DNA of 64,000 nt from Lactobacillus kitasatonis DSM 16761 = JCM 1039 (GCF_000615285.1 NZ_BALU01000001.1:1-64000), one strand, 5' to 3'. Positions 8,914 to 18,388 are shown, counted from the first letter of the stretch. Numbers and translations are program-made. The notes: a model not told the origin generated them from the sequence alone.

Positions 8914-8941
8914 AAAATGCCCAGGAATTAATTTTCCTGGG
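8914..8941 (-). terminator. Rho-independent terminator, best leftward
   Basis: Stem CCCAGGAA/TTCCTGGG (8920-8927 with 8934-8941) with seven T on the minus strand and a weaker TCTTTCT tail on the plus strand; it serves both converging genes. Confidence 0.75.
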
Positions 8942-8948
8942 TCTTTCT

Positions 8949-9506
8949 CTACTTCTTTTTAGTTGTAGTTTTCTTTTTGGTAGTCGTCTTTTTCTTAGTA
9001 GTAGACTTGGTAGTCTTAGCTTTAGTTTCGGTCTTCTTTTCCGACTTCTTGTATTCGCGGACTACCTTGATCTTTTCGATAATGGCATCAACAAGTTTAT
9101 CAACTACGGCTGAACTATCCTTTTCAATTTCTTCTTCAGTGGTCAATTGGTCGATTCTGAAGTGAGAAGCATTGACGTATTCTGAACGAGTTTCAAAGTA
9201 AACATTCAAGTCATATTCTTGCCCTTCTTCAAAGAAGTTGGCAATCTTCTTGTAGTTGGCATAAGGCAAATTGATGATGTTAGTCTCAAGTGCAAAGGTA
9301 ACGGGACGTTGACCAGTTACTGCAAGTTGCGTTTGCACTAATGAATCATGCTTAAATGCGGCTACAACTTCCTTGACCATCTTTTCGGCATAAGGCTTGA
9401 TTTTACTTTTGGATTTACTGATGTCGGCGTATTTTACTGTTTCAAGATCTTGAATGTAATCTTGAGTTTCAATTTTATCGTTTAAATCTTTTAAATTAAT
9501 CTTCAA
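8949..9506 (-). CDS. Uncharacterised protein with Lys/Thr repeat tail
   Basis: 185 residues. Residues 1-150 are a soluble mixed alpha/beta region without a signal peptide that I do not recognise. The last 35 residues are almost only Lys and Thr (KTTTKKK repeated), a strongly basic tail suited to binding nucleic acid or anionic wall polymers. It is a single gene ending at the shared terminator at 8914-8941. Confidence 0.65.
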   Translation of the reverse strand: MKINLKDLNDKIETQDYIQDLETVKYADISKSKSKIKPYAEKMVKEVVAAFKHDSLVQTQLAVTGQRPVTFALETNIINLPYANYKKIANFFEEGQEYDLNVYFETRSEYVNASHFRIDQLTTEEEIEKDSSAVVDKLVDAIIEKIKVVREYKKSEKKTETKAKTTKSTTKKKTTTKKKTTTKKK

Positions 9507-9605
9507 AATAAACTATCCTTTTTTGTTAGTCTTACTAACAACATACTACAAAAAAATTTTTTGTCATCTTTTTAATGGATTTTGCTAGAATGTGGATTAT
9601 AGATT

Positions 9606-10318
9606 ATGCATAAGAAAAAATTCAATCTCAAAAACCTATTTTGGATTATTCCAACAGCAATAATTCTTATTATAGGTTCTATTTATCTTTTTAACAAAAA
9701 TAAAATTGACAATGAAGTCGACTGGATGACCATGAAGCAGGAACAGAAGCTGGACGTTCCACTGGAGAACCAGATGCCGGATTTACCTAATGGCTGCGAG
9801 GTCACTAGTTTGTCCATGCTCATGAATTACTATGGCATCAAGGTTAATAAAAATGAGCTGGCCGAAAATATCCAGCACGTCGATTTCTTCACTGATGGTG
9901 GTAAATATCGCGGTAATCCTAACCAGGCTTTGTCGGTCATATGTCGATCGCCAACGCCGGCTGGTGCGTTTATAACGGCCCGCTTTATAACGTTGCGCGT
10001 AAATATACTACGCACATCGAAAACATCACAGGAAGCGATTTTTTGAGCCTGCTCAAGCTGGTTTCAATCGGCCACCCTGTGTTGATCATCACCACGACCA
10101 CTTTTAACCGAGTTAATGATATGCAAACGTGGGATACCAATACGGGCAAAGTAAACGTTACACCATCTTCGCACGCTTGCGTGATTACCGGCTATAGTAA
10201 GCCGAAAAAAGTTGTCTACGTGAACAACCCTTATGGCTATAAGAATCAGCCTGTTAATTGGAAGAACTTGCAAGCTAGCTACAACCAGCAAGGAAGGCAA
10301 GCTTTATATATTAGATAA
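9606..10318 (+). pseudogene. C39-like peptidase, membrane-anchored, frameshifted
   Basis: The N-terminus has one hydrophobic segment (residues 12-30) followed by a C39_2-type papain-like domain: LPNGCEVTSLSMLMNYYG with the nucleophile Cys, later VGHM, and the catalytic His in SSHACVITGY followed by VVYVNNPYG. The frame breaks near 9926: CAGGCTTT should be CAGGGCTTT, which restores NPNQGFVGHMS. Joined, the protein is about 237 residues. Close relatives are anchored or secreted cysteine peptidases of unknown substrate. No ABC exporter is fused to it, so it is not a bacteriocin-processing transporter. Confidence 0.8.
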
Positions 10319-10321
10319 TAC

Positions 10322-10353
10322 AAAAAGGACCAAGCAAAAGCTTGGTCCTTTTT
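10322..10353 (-). terminator. Bidirectional Rho-independent terminator
   Basis: Stem GGACCAAGC/GCTTGGTCC flanked by A5 and T5 runs, so it works both ways: for the C39 gene rightward and for the candidate ncRNA leftward. Confidence 0.9.
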
Positions 10354-10500
10354 ACTCAAGGCACATGCATAAGCATATGTGGGCATTTAAACTGTTCACA
10401 TCAGTGTGCCCAACATCGACGCTTCCCGCGTCTGCCACTTAAGGCGGATGTCCTCTATCTCATAAATATACGCATCTCGCGTTCATTAATCGACTCGTCA
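10322..10500 (-). ncRNA. Candidate structured small RNA, about 175 nt
   Basis: This stretch has no plausible gene but is clearly richer in G+C than its surroundings. On the minus strand it can fold into: hairpin ACGC-GAGAT-GCGT; a three-way junction closed by ACATC/GATGT with arms GCC/GGC and GACGC-GGGAA-GCGTC; a TGGGCA/TGCCCA stem; and a CACAT/ATGTG hairpin before the terminator at 10322-10353. A promoter-like pair (TGTACA, 17 bases, TATACT) ends 8 bases upstream of the inferred start. I do not recognise the family; a 6S-like or Lactobacillales-specific RNA is possible. Confidence 0.5.
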
Positions 10501-10507
10501 ATTGGAA

Positions 10508-10536
10508 AGTATACTACCTTTTCTTTTTTATGTACA
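10508..10536 (-). promoter_or_regulatory. Promoter for the candidate small RNA
   Basis: TGTACA (10536-10531) and TATACT (10513-10508) on the minus strand with a spacer of exactly 17. It overlaps the last codons of the ThrE-like gene, so the RNA could be made independently of it. Confidence 0.45.
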
Positions 10537-10999
10537 GTTGCCACTTCTTAAAACGACGATATTTTAATTTATAAAAGGCTTCAATACACATTGTTGAAAG
10601 TAAAAAGCCAATACCAATTGCGCCTGTGACGATGGCTACCCGCAAGATCAATTCTTGACCATGGCGATAGTCGCCTACTACGAAAGCACGAACTGCTTGA
10701 TAAGCAGGCATCCCCGGCACCAACGGCACCAATGCTGGAATGTTAAACACCGTTACTGGGCATTTTTTAATCCGGGCCAAATACAAACTCAAGATACCGA
10801 TCAAAAATGCTCCGAGTAAATTCGACACCATTCTGCCCATTCCTGCACGAAAACAGAACCAGTAAGTCATCCAGCCCACTACTCCGCTAATACCTGAAAA
10901 GTTCAAAGCGCGGTGTGGTACGTTGATCGTTAAGGCAAAGCCCACAGAGGCCAAATAAGAAAAGACGACATTAATTACTATTTCTAACCAAAATGGCAT
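10514..10999 (-). CDS. ThrE-type exporter, small C-terminal half (DUF3815/ThrE_2)
   Basis: 161 residues with four to five membrane segments and the characteristic PALVPLVPGMPAYQAVR motif at about 95-111. In actinobacterial ThrE the two halves are one protein; in Firmicutes they are usually split, as here. The family exports threonine, serine or other small metabolites by proton motive force. The partner half (11002-11771) lies 2 bases upstream in the same operon. The last codons overlap the promoter of the candidate small RNA. Confidence 0.85.
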   Translation of the reverse strand: MPFWLEIVINVVFSYLASVGFALTINVPHRALNFSGISGVVGWMTYWFCFRAGMGRMVSNLLGAFLIGILSLYLARIKKCPVTVFNIPALVPLVPGMPAYQAVRAFVVGDYRHGQELILRVAIVTGAIGIGFLLSTMCIEAFYKLKYRRFKKWQLYIKKKR

Positions 11000-11001
11000 T
11001 T

Positions 11002-11771
11002 TTAAGCCCCCACAAACTTAAGCACTAAACCGACACCGCCGCCAAGGGCCAAGGCACTCAGCGATGCTTCAAACATTCTCACGATGCCTGAAAGCAGATC
11101 GCCCATAAAGAGGTCACGCAAGGCATTAGTTAAAGCTAGGCCCGGCACCAAGGTCATCAAAGCCCCGATCAAAATGTTGTCGATGATCATTTCGTGATCG
11201 AGATAATTCAGTCCGAGCGCAAGAAGGCCCATGACCATTGCGGCAATTAATTCCGACAAAAAGCGGACTTTAGTGTATTTTTTAAACTCGCAGTAAGCCC
11301 AAAAGCCGACCGCACCAACCAAGGCTGCCCCTGGAAAGTCAATCCAGTCATAGTCATCCATAAAGAGTACCATCAAGGTCGCACTAAGAACCGCAGCTCC
11401 TACAACCTGCATCCACATAGGGAAAGACGGCGCATTGGCTACCTGAATGATCTGTTGGCGCAATTCCGGCAGATCTATTTTTTTCGCCGCAAATTTACGC
11501 GATAAATTATTAACCCGGTCCACCAATTCCAAATTGATATTACGATCGCGAATCTGCTTCATCTGCGATAAATCGCCACCATCAAGGCTCATGAACACAC
11601 AGGTCGGCGTCGCAAAAACACGCGGATCATCAACCCCGCATTTTTGGCAATTCTCATCATCGTGTCTTCGACACGGTACATTTCGCTTCCGCCTTCAATC
11701 ATGAGTCGGCCAGCTGTTAGACAGATGTCTAATACTTCTTGATAAAATTGAGTATCCTTTTTGTCGGACAT
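11002..11771 (-). pseudogene. ThrE-type exporter, larger half, frameshifted
   Basis: An N-terminal cytoplasmic part (CLTAGRLMIEGGSEMYRVED, typical of PF06738) is followed by five membrane segments with LVPGLALTNALRDLFMGDLLSG at about residues 205-226. The frame breaks in a run of four C at 11634-11637 on the plus strand; a fifth would restore KNAGVDDPRVFATPTCVFMS and one protein of about 256 residues. It pairs with the small half at 10514-10999. Loss of one base in a homopolymer suggests a sequence error. Confidence 0.85.
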
Positions 11772-11781
11772 AGTCTTATCC

Positions 11782-13321
11782 TCAATTCATTTTTTCAATA
11801 TCGATTGTTTTATCTACAATCACCGCGGAAAAAGTCGCGTTCGTGGCTAACAATAATTACGCCACCTGGGAAGTTGACGATAGCTTTGCGGAGTGCGTCC
11901 TTGGTGTCATTATCCAAGTGGTTGGTAGGTTCATCAAGGAAGAGCAAGTTGGCTGGCTCAAATTGCATCTTAGCCAATTTTACTTTTTCTTGTTCCCCAC
12001 CAGAGAGTTCCTTCAATGGACTCATGGCTTGTTGCGCAGTAAGACCCATTCTAGCTAAAGCTTGACGCAATTCTTTTTGCTTTTTGCGTTCGAATTCTTC
12101 TTGCAAGTATTGAAGTGGCGTCATGTTGTTGTTTGGCCAGGTCAAATCCTGCTTGAAGTAAGCAAGTTTAGCTGTCACGGATAATTCGTATGAACCATAG
12201 ATTGGCTTTAATTGACCCAAGAGAGTCTTAAGCAAAGTAGTCTTACCGATTCCGTTAAAACCAGTGATGGCTACTTTTTCATCCCCACCAACTGAGAAGT
12301 TGAAGGCTGATTTAACCAAAGCATGATCATAACCAATAACCAAATCTTGCGTTTGGAGCAGCAAATTAGAAGCCGTAGCCACATATGGGAATTCGAATTT
12401 AGCACGACGGTTGTTCTTAGGCGGCGTCAAGACGTCCATTCTAGCCAATTGCTTTTCACGAGACTTGGCACTCTTTGCACGCGTACCTGCTTTGTTTTTA
12501 CGGATGTAAGCTTCGGTCTTAGCAATCTTACGTTGCTGATTGGCGTAAGCTTTAAGGTAGGTCTCACGATTAGCTGCCTTTTGACGTAGAGCCTGCTTCA
12601 AAGTACCTGTATAACGCGTAATCGTACCGAAGTCGATGTCGATAATGCAGTTAGTGATTCGCCCTAAAAAGTCGTAGTCGTGGCTAACAACGATGAAGGC
12701 ACCTGAGAAATTGTTCAAGTAGTCAACCAGCCAATCAATGTGAGATACATCAAGGTAGTTGGTCGGTTCGTCTAGTACCAAAACATCTGGACTTTGAAGC
12801 AATAGTTTTGCCAAAATAATCTTGGAACGTTGACCACCTGACAATTTTGAAACATCGTGGTCATAGCCAAGTTCAGCTAAACCTAGACCTGCCGCAACTT
12901 GTTCGATTTCGGTATCAATGTCATAGAAATTATTTTCTTCAAGGTAGGTCTGAACTTTACCAGCCTTTTCAAGCAAAGCATCATCGCCATTTTCGGCATA
13001 CTTAGTATAAAGTTCGTTCAATTCCTTTTCTTTTTTGTACAGGTCATCAAAGGCCGTACGCAAAAAGCCGCGGATGGTGACGCCCGGTGCTAATTTTGCA
13101 TACTGGTCCAAGTAACCTACGTCTACTTTGTTTTGCCACTTAACTTGGCCATCATCAGGGATGATCTCGCCAGTTAAAATCTTGATCAAAGTAGATTTAC
13201 CTACTCCGTTTTGACCAGTAACTCCCATGTGGTCTTCTTTATTTAGAACAAAGTTGGCATCTTCATATAAAGTTTTGTCGATAAAACTTTGACTTAAGTC
13301 TTTTACAGTTAATAAACTCAT
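11782..13321 (-). CDS. ABC-F family ATPase
   Basis: Two ABC domains joined by a basic linker and no membrane segments, as in ABC-F proteins that act on ribosomes. The first Walker A is GQNGVGKST (residues 36-44), with LSGGQRSK and LDEPTNYLD; the second is GFNGIGKTT with LSGGEQEK and LDEPTNHLD. As read the frame ends at 11810 after ERDFFRGDCR. Removing one G near 11823 would continue VIVDKTIDIEKMN and end at 11782, so the last 13 codons are uncertain. The family includes translation factors and antibiotic-resistance proteins; the subtype cannot be decided here. Confidence 0.85.
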
Positions 13322-13329
13322 TTTCCCTC

Positions 13330-13704
13330 TTATTCCTCAGCTGATTTGTGTTCTTTTTCATACTTTTGCAAAGCATCAAGAACTCTTGGCCAGTATCTCT
13401 TAGGCAAGATCAATTGCAAACGATCGTGATAAATTGGGAAGTCGCTTGCCTTCATCCCCGTAATCTTAGCTAATTCCTGGTCAGTCAGCTTATATTTGTA
13501 AACTATTCTCTTAATTTCGACTGATGCATGTCCTCTAAAGTAAGACAGGCCGAAGAAAAAAATTGCAAAAATTCCGGCAACAATAATTGCAAGTTGCAGA
13601 TTTAATTTAAAGGTCCGCAAACAAATAAAAACGACGGCGATAAAAGAAATGAGTGCGGAAATTATCCCGTAGATGACTGGAAAGATACTTTCTTTTTTCT
13701 GCAT
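13330..13704 (-). CDS. Uncharacterised two-segment membrane protein
   Basis: 124 residues from the ATG at 13704, which has AAGAAGGG 7 bases before it; an ATG 27 bases upstream lacks a site. Two hydrophobic segments lie at about residues 8-30 and 37-58. A cytoplasmic C-terminal domain follows (KLTDQELAKITGMKASDFP) with an HTH-like flavour. It lies 8 bases upstream of the ABC-F gene and is probably co-transcribed with it. I do not recognise the family. Confidence 0.65.
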   Translation of the reverse strand: MQKKESIFPVIYGIISALISFIAVVFICLRTFKLNLQLAIIVAGIFAIFFFGLSYFRGHASVEIKRIVYKYKLTDQELAKITGMKASDFPIYHDRLQLILPKRYWPRVLDALQKYEKEHKSAEE

Positions 13705-13835
13705 AATTTTTCCCTTCTTATATTGAGACATTGTGTAACTGCTATGAACTTATCAAAAATTAGTAGGCTTTGCAACCGTTGGGCGCTTCAGTATAATTTT
13801 TGTAACATTATTATTTTAACCGGAAAGATGAAACT

Positions 13836-14414
13836 ATGACTAAAGAAAAAAAACATTACTATTTTTCACTGATTCACTTTGATATTGATGATTTAAAAAT
13901 CAGCCTCGCTATGCCGCAGGCTTGGCAGGCAGTTGATCTTTATCAGGCAATCGCAGATGACCGAGCAAGCATTGGCAAGTGGCTGCCTTGGGCCTACCAA
14001 ATGAAGTCTCCATCTGACGAGGCTACTTTTATAAAAAAGATCCAAGAAAATATGATTAATCAACGCATGATCGTCTTAACGATTTTGGTCAACGGTCACC
14101 CTGCTGGCATGATCGATTTGCATAATTTAGTCAAAAATAAAAAAGGCGAGATTGGCTACTGGCTCTCCAGTAAGTTCCAAGGCCGCGGCATTGTTACACG
14201 CAGCGTTATGGAACTATGCCAATACGCTTTTCACGAGTTAAATTTGCAGTATGTGGATTTGATTGTTGCCGTACAAAACGGCTCAAGCAGCCGCGTTGCT
14301 GAACACGCTGATTTCAAGTTGATAGGCGTCCGACCTAAGCTGATTCATGGTAGTGACGATGGTCAGATTTTTAGAAAAATAAATCCGACTAGAACCAGCC
14401 AGTCAGATCTTTAA
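13836..14414 (+). CDS. GNAT N-acetyltransferase, RimJ/RimL type
   Basis: 192 residues. The fold is shown by the N-terminal substrate region (WLPWAYQMKSPSDEATF), the central IGYWLSSKFQGRGIVTRSV acetyl-CoA loop (about residues 111-129) and a C-terminal VAVQNGSSSRVAEHADF helix with the Asn/Ser pair used by ribosomal-protein serine acetyltransferases. Family members acetylate N-terminal amines of ribosomal proteins or small amines. The 3' end overlaps the converging DUF554 gene by 26 bases, and no terminator separates them. Confidence 0.85.
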   Translation: MTKEKKHYYFSLIHFDIDDLKISLAMPQAWQAVDLYQAIADDRASIGKWLPWAYQMKSPSDEATFIKKIQENMINQRMIVLTILVNGHPAGMIDLHNLVKNKKGEIGYWLSSKFQGRGIVTRSVMELCQYAFHELNLQYVDLIVAVQNGSSSRVAEHADFKLIGVRPKLIHGSDDGQIFRKINPTRTSQSDL

Positions 14415-15078
14415 TTATAAAAAAGATAATCGGAACAAGTAGCGATGGCAAAAAGTTCAACGTTTTGACGTCGCGAATTTTTAATAGTGCAAGACCTGAA
14501 CACGCAATTAGAAAACCACCTACGATAGAAAGTTCCGCCACAAGTGGACCTGTAAAAAAGTTAGCTGATAGGAATTTAGCAACGAGATAAATGCTGCCCT
14601 GCCAGCAGAAAAGTACCGGTGCAACCAGCAGCATCCCCCAACCGAAGCTAGCACCGAAGACCATCGACGTTACGAAGTCCATCATAGCGTTGGTGTAAAG
14701 CATGGTGTAATCGCCTTTGACTGCCGCCATAACGGGGCCAACGATCGATAAAGCGCCGATACAGCACAGTAAAATCTCGGTAGCTAGACCTTTGCCTAGG
14801 TTAGACTTACCAACCCTGTCGACTAAACGATCAAAATGTCCAGCGATATCGAGTGCAGTACCAGCAATGCCACCTAGCGCTAGACTGACAATGAACAAAA
14901 CAGGATAGTGGCTTTTTGGCATATTGTTGGTGACATTCTCCCAGCCGATACCAAGTGCCGCAAGTCCCATCGCAATGAATAAAACGTCTTCGAAACGCTT
15001 ATTTATCCCTTTCTTGAGCAGGCAGCCAATGGCCGTACCGACTAGTAATGCACATGTATTTACGATTGTTCCTATCAT
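14389..15078 (-). CDS. DUF554 family membrane protein (YqgA-like)
   Basis: 229 residues with six to seven membrane segments; the start MIGTIVNTCALLVGTAIG and the central CCIGALSIVGPVMA signature are typical of DUF554. The length matches the family. The function is unknown; a transporter role is often guessed. The gene converges with and overlaps the GNAT gene by 26 bases. Confidence 0.85.
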   Translation of the reverse strand: MIGTIVNTCALLVGTAIGCLLKKGINKRFEDVLFIAMGLAALGIGWENVTNNMPKSHYPVLFIVSLALGGIAGTALDIAGHFDRLVDRVGKSNLGKGLATEILLCCIGALSIVGPVMAAVKGDYTMLYTNAMMDFVTSMVFGASFGWGMLLVAPVLFCWQGSIYLVAKFLSANFFTGPLVAELSIVGGFLIACSGLALLKIRDVKTLNFLPSLLVPIIFFIIKDLTGWF

Positions 15079-15109
15079 CTTTTTTCACTCCCTATTTTTA
15101 TTTTAGCGC

Positions 15110-15140
15110 AAAAAACAGCATCCCTTGGGGATGCTGTTAA
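15110..15140 (-). terminator. Rho-independent terminator of the LCP gene
   Basis: AACAGCATCCC pairs with GGGATGCTGTT around a two- to three-base loop, ending in six T on the minus strand, 5 bases after the stop codon. Confidence 0.9.
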
Positions 15141-15144
15141 TTTT

Positions 15145-16377
15145 TTACCAGTGAAATTTCCACGTACTGCTACTTGAACTCGACGAACTTGATGACGATG
15201 AACTATTACTATTTTCACCATAGCCAGAGTTTGAATTAGTTGCCGATTTATTTTCATTTCGATCATAAATCCGGTAATTAGTAAACGCCACCGGATCGTC
15301 CCATTTGATGTCGTTATTTTGTTCATTTAGTTCATTTTGACGTGTTTCTTCATTGTTTAACGTTTGAGTTTCCAAGCCTAGATTTCTTCTAAGCTTGTTA
15401 GAAGTCTTTTGCAATTCTTCAGTTGAAGCTACTTGAATTGCGGCACCATCGATCCAGGCATCATGGCCTTGAATGTAGCCACTCTTCATGTTATCCATGC
15501 AGCCGCGGTAGTTCAGCGCTAAGCTAAGCATATCGTTGAACGACAAGTTGGTTTTGACATATTTATTAAAGATATCCACCAACTTACGGTAGTTACTAAT
15601 GGTGTTCACTGACATCGCCTTGTGGGCAATCGCTGTGATTACCTGACGTTGACGAAGTTGTCTACCGTAGTCACCACGTGGGTCCTCTTTTCTCATTCGA
15701 ACATAAGCTACGGCGTGACGGCCGTTCAAGTGTTGCTTACCCTTATGGAAGTCGCACCAGTCGTATGAGAAGTCAAATGGCACGTTAACATCAACACCAC
15801 CAACCGCATTAACTAAGCTGCGCAGCGCCTTCATGTTAACTTCAACATAATAATCAATTGGCACATTCAACATACTCTTAACGGTCTTGACACTGGCCGC
15901 ACTACCACCGATTTCATAGGCCGAATTCACCCTAAACATAAAGTACTTATTGCCTGGGTCTCCTTCAATATCGGTCAAGGTATCACGTGGGATTGAGGTC
16001 ATTGTAGCTGTGTTCTTTTGCGGGTTAGCCGTTGCCAAAATCAAAGTATCGGAATTTCCTCGGTCATGACGACCTTCGATCCCTTGGTCAACCCCTAACA
16101 CTAAAACTGAAATTGGTTGTTTATTTACAATCTTGGCTGAGTTAGCGATTGGGCCGTCACCCTTGCCATCAATTGCACTATGAATCGTAAAATACATATG
16201 CGCTGCCCAGGCTACACCCAAGCAGACTGCTACTAAAGCAACTAATCCTATGAATCGAGCAAACATATTACCCGGTTTATATGAAGAGCTATCTGCTGCA
16301 ATAGCATGGTTGCGGTGAAGGTTAAGTGCAGTAGTCTTACTGCGGTAATCTTCCCGGCGTTTGGAATTTGGATCCAT
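15145..16377 (-). CDS. LytR-CpsA-Psr (LCP) family wall polymer ligase with poly-Ser tail
   Basis: 410 residues: a cytoplasmic N-terminus, one membrane segment (about 38-60) and the extracytoplasmic LCP domain (about 85-270). LCP signatures are VLVLGVDQ, RGNSDTLILAT, SIPRDTLTDIEG (Arg/Asp for the pyrophosphate) and VGGVDVNVPF. LCP enzymes move teichoic acid or polysaccharide from lipid carrier to peptidoglycan. The last 25 residues are nearly all Ser before WKFHW, an unusual tail that may act as a flexible wall spacer. It is divergent from pepF, with about 160 bases between them for both promoters. Confidence 0.9.
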   Translation of the reverse strand: MDPNSKRREDYRSKTTALNLHRNHAIAADSSSYKPGNMFARFIGLVALVAVCLGVAWAAHMYFTIHSAIDGKGDGPIANSAKIVNKQPISVLVLGVDQGIEGRHDRGNSDTLILATANPQKNTATMTSIPRDTLTDIEGDPGNKYFMFRVNSAYEIGGSAASVKTVKSMLNVPIDYYVEVNMKALRSLVNAVGGVDVNVPFDFSYDWCDFHKGKQHLNGRHAVAYVRMRKEDPRGDYGRQLRQRQVITAIAHKAMSVNTISNYRKLVDIFNKYVKTNLSFNDMLSLALNYRGCMDNMKSGYIQGHDAWIDGAAIQVASTEELQKTSNKLRRNLGLETQTLNNEETRQNELNEQNNDIKWDDPVAFTNYRIYDRNENKSATNSNSGYGENSNSSSSSSSSSSSSSTWKFHW

Positions 16378-16537
16378 TCTTTTTATCGTTTCCCTTCAAA
16401 ATTAATACAAGTTCATTTGTATCACTTTTAATCTCTAGATAAAATAAAAATATCGATAATTAATAATAACTTATTTTTTGTGTTCAGTTGTACAACAAGT
16501 TAATATGTAAACAAATTGAAACAACGGAGGAAGAAAT

Positions 16538-18334
16538 ATGGCAATTCCAACAAGAAACGAAGTCCCAGATGATTTGAAATGGGACTTAACCAGAATCTTT
16601 AAGACAGATGAAGACTGGGAAGCAGCTTTTGATAAAGCAAAAGACGACGTTGAAAAGCTTGGTGCTTTGAAAGATAGTTTGACTAAGTCTGGTAAAGACT
16701 TGTACGAAGGTTTAACCAAGATCTTGGCAGTTAAGCGCGATGTCGAAAATATCTACGTTTACGCTACAATGTCCAGCGACGTCGATACTTCTAATTCTCA
16801 CTATTTGGGCTACGTTAGCCGTGTACAAACTTTGGCTAACCAATTTGAGGCTGTTACTAGTTTCATCAGTCCTGAAATTTTGAGTATCCCTGCAGACAAA
16901 TTTGAGCAATTTAAGAAGGACGAACCTCGTTTAAAGAATTATGCTCACTACCTTGAAACGATCACTAACAAGCGTCCCCACACTTTGCCAGCCGAAGAAG
17001 AAAAGATCATTGCTGACGCTAGCGACGCAATGGGCGTTTCAGAGAACACCTTCAACGTTTTGACCAACTCCGACATGGAATACGGCTACGTTCAAGACGA
17101 CGAAGGCAATATGGAACAATTGTCAGACGGTTTGTATTCACTTTTGATCCAATCACAAAACCGTGACGTGAGAAAAGGCGCTTTTGACACGCTTTACGCT
17201 ACTTATGGTCAATTCCAAAACTCACTTGCTTCTACCCTTTCCGGCGTTGTAAAGAAGCACAACTATAACGCTAAGGTGCACAAGTATGACTCAGCACGTG
17301 AAGCCGCATTGTCTGAAAACAACGTACCTACCAAGGTTTACGACACTTTGATCCAAGAAGTTGATTCTCACCTTGATTTACTCCACCGTTATGTTGCGCT
17401 ACGTAAGAAGATTTTAGGCTTGAAGGATTTGCAAATGTGGGACATGTATGTCCCACTAACTGGTAAGCCTGCTCTTTCTTACAACTTCGAAGAAGCAAAG
17501 AAAGTAGCCAAGAAGGCACTCGCTCCACTTGGTGAAGACTACTTAAAGCACGTCGATTACATTTTTAACAACCGCGTCATCGACGTTGTGGAATCAAAGA
17601 ACAAGGTAACTGGTGCCTACTCTGGTGGTGCTTACGACACTGATCCATATGAACTTTTGAACTGGGAAGACAACGTTGATTCTTTATACACTTTGGTGCA
17701 CGAAACTGGTCACTCAGTTCACTCTTGGTACACTCGTAACACCCAACCTTACGTTTATGGTGACTACCCAATTTTCGTAGCTGAGATTGCTTCAACTACT
17801 AATGAAAATATTTTGACTGAATACTTCTTGGACCACATCACTGATCCTAAGACGCGTGCATTCATATTGAACTACTACCTTGATTCATTTAAGGGTACCT
17901 TGTTCCGTCAAACTCAATTCGCAGTGTTCGAGCAATTTATTCACGAAGCTGACGCTAAGGGTGAACCACTTACCGCTGATACTTTGGACGACGTTTATGG
18001 TCAACTTAACCAACACTACTACGGTGACAGCGTTGAACCAGGCGGCGACATTGCACTTGAATGGTCACGTATTCCACACTTCTACTACAACTTCTACGTT
18101 TACCAATATGCGACTGGTTTTGCGGCTGCGACTGCACTTGCTAACAAGGTTGTTCATGGTACTGACGCTGATAGGGATGCATACCTTGGCTTCCTTAAGG
18201 CTGGCTCAAGTGATTATCCAACAGAGATCATGAAGCATGCTGGTGTTGATATGACTAAGCCTGACTACTTAGAAGACGCCTTTAAGACTTTTGAAAAGCG
18301 TTTGAATGAATTTGAAAGCTTGATTGAAAAATAA
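16538..18334 (+). CDS. pepF: Oligoendopeptidase F
   Basis: 598 residues, as usual for PepF, with CGGAGGAAG before the ATG. The zinc-binding HETGH lies at residues 388-392, followed by SVHSWYTRN and the third ligand Glu in FVAEIASTTNE. M3-family proteins cut peptides of about 7-17 residues in the cytoplasm during growth on milk proteins or in signal peptide turnover. The gene is monocistronic and its terminator contains a parS-like site. Confidence 0.95.
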   Translation: MAIPTRNEVPDDLKWDLTRIFKTDEDWEAAFDKAKDDVEKLGALKDSLTKSGKDLYEGLTKILAVKRDVENIYVYATMSSDVDTSNSHYLGYVSRVQTLANQFEAVTSFISPEILSIPADKFEQFKKDEPRLKNYAHYLETITNKRPHTLPAEEEKIIADASDAMGVSENTFNVLTNSDMEYGYVQDDEGNMEQLSDGLYSLLIQSQNRDVRKGAFDTLYATYGQFQNSLASTLSGVVKKHNYNAKVHKYDSAREAALSENNVPTKVYDTLIQEVDSHLDLLHRYVALRKKILGLKDLQMWDMYVPLTGKPALSYNFEEAKKVAKKALAPLGEDYLKHVDYIFNNRVIDVVESKNKVTGAYSGGAYDTDPYELLNWEDNVDSLYTLVHETGHSVHSWYTRNTQPYVYGDYPIFVAEIASTTNENILTEYFLDHITDPKTRAFILNYYLDSFKGTLFRQTQFAVFEQFIHEADAKGEPLTADTLDDVYGQLNQHYYGDSVEPGGDIALEWSRIPHFYYNFYVYQYATGFAAATALANKVVHGTDADRDAYLGFLKAGSSDYPTEIMKHAGVDMTKPDYLEDAFKTFEKRLNEFESLIEK

Positions 18335-18344
18335 ATATTAATAG

Positions 18345-18388
18345 CAAAAAAGATGATATGTTTCACGTGAAACTATCATCTTTTTATT
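18345..18388 (+). terminator. Rho-independent terminator of pepF
   Basis: AAAAAGATGATA pairs with TATCATCTTTTT; the loop is filled by the palindrome TTTCACGTGAAA. It ends in five T and can work both ways. Confidence 0.85.
18359..18374. promoter_or_regulatory. parS: parS-like ParB-binding site
   Basis: TGTTTCACGTGAAACT matches the conserved bacterial parS 16-mer (TGTTTCACGTGAAACA) at 15 of 16 positions, including all of the central 14. ParB (Spo0J), encoded at 63469-64000 in this window, binds such sites to load SMC and position the origin. It lies outside coding sequence, in the pepF terminator. Confidence 0.8.

Noticed and set aside
10233-10551. Plus-strand reading frames of 69 codons across the candidate ncRNA
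   Set aside because: No ribosome site, no recognisable protein, and one frame crosses the strong terminator at 10322-10353; the base pattern fits a structured RNA better.
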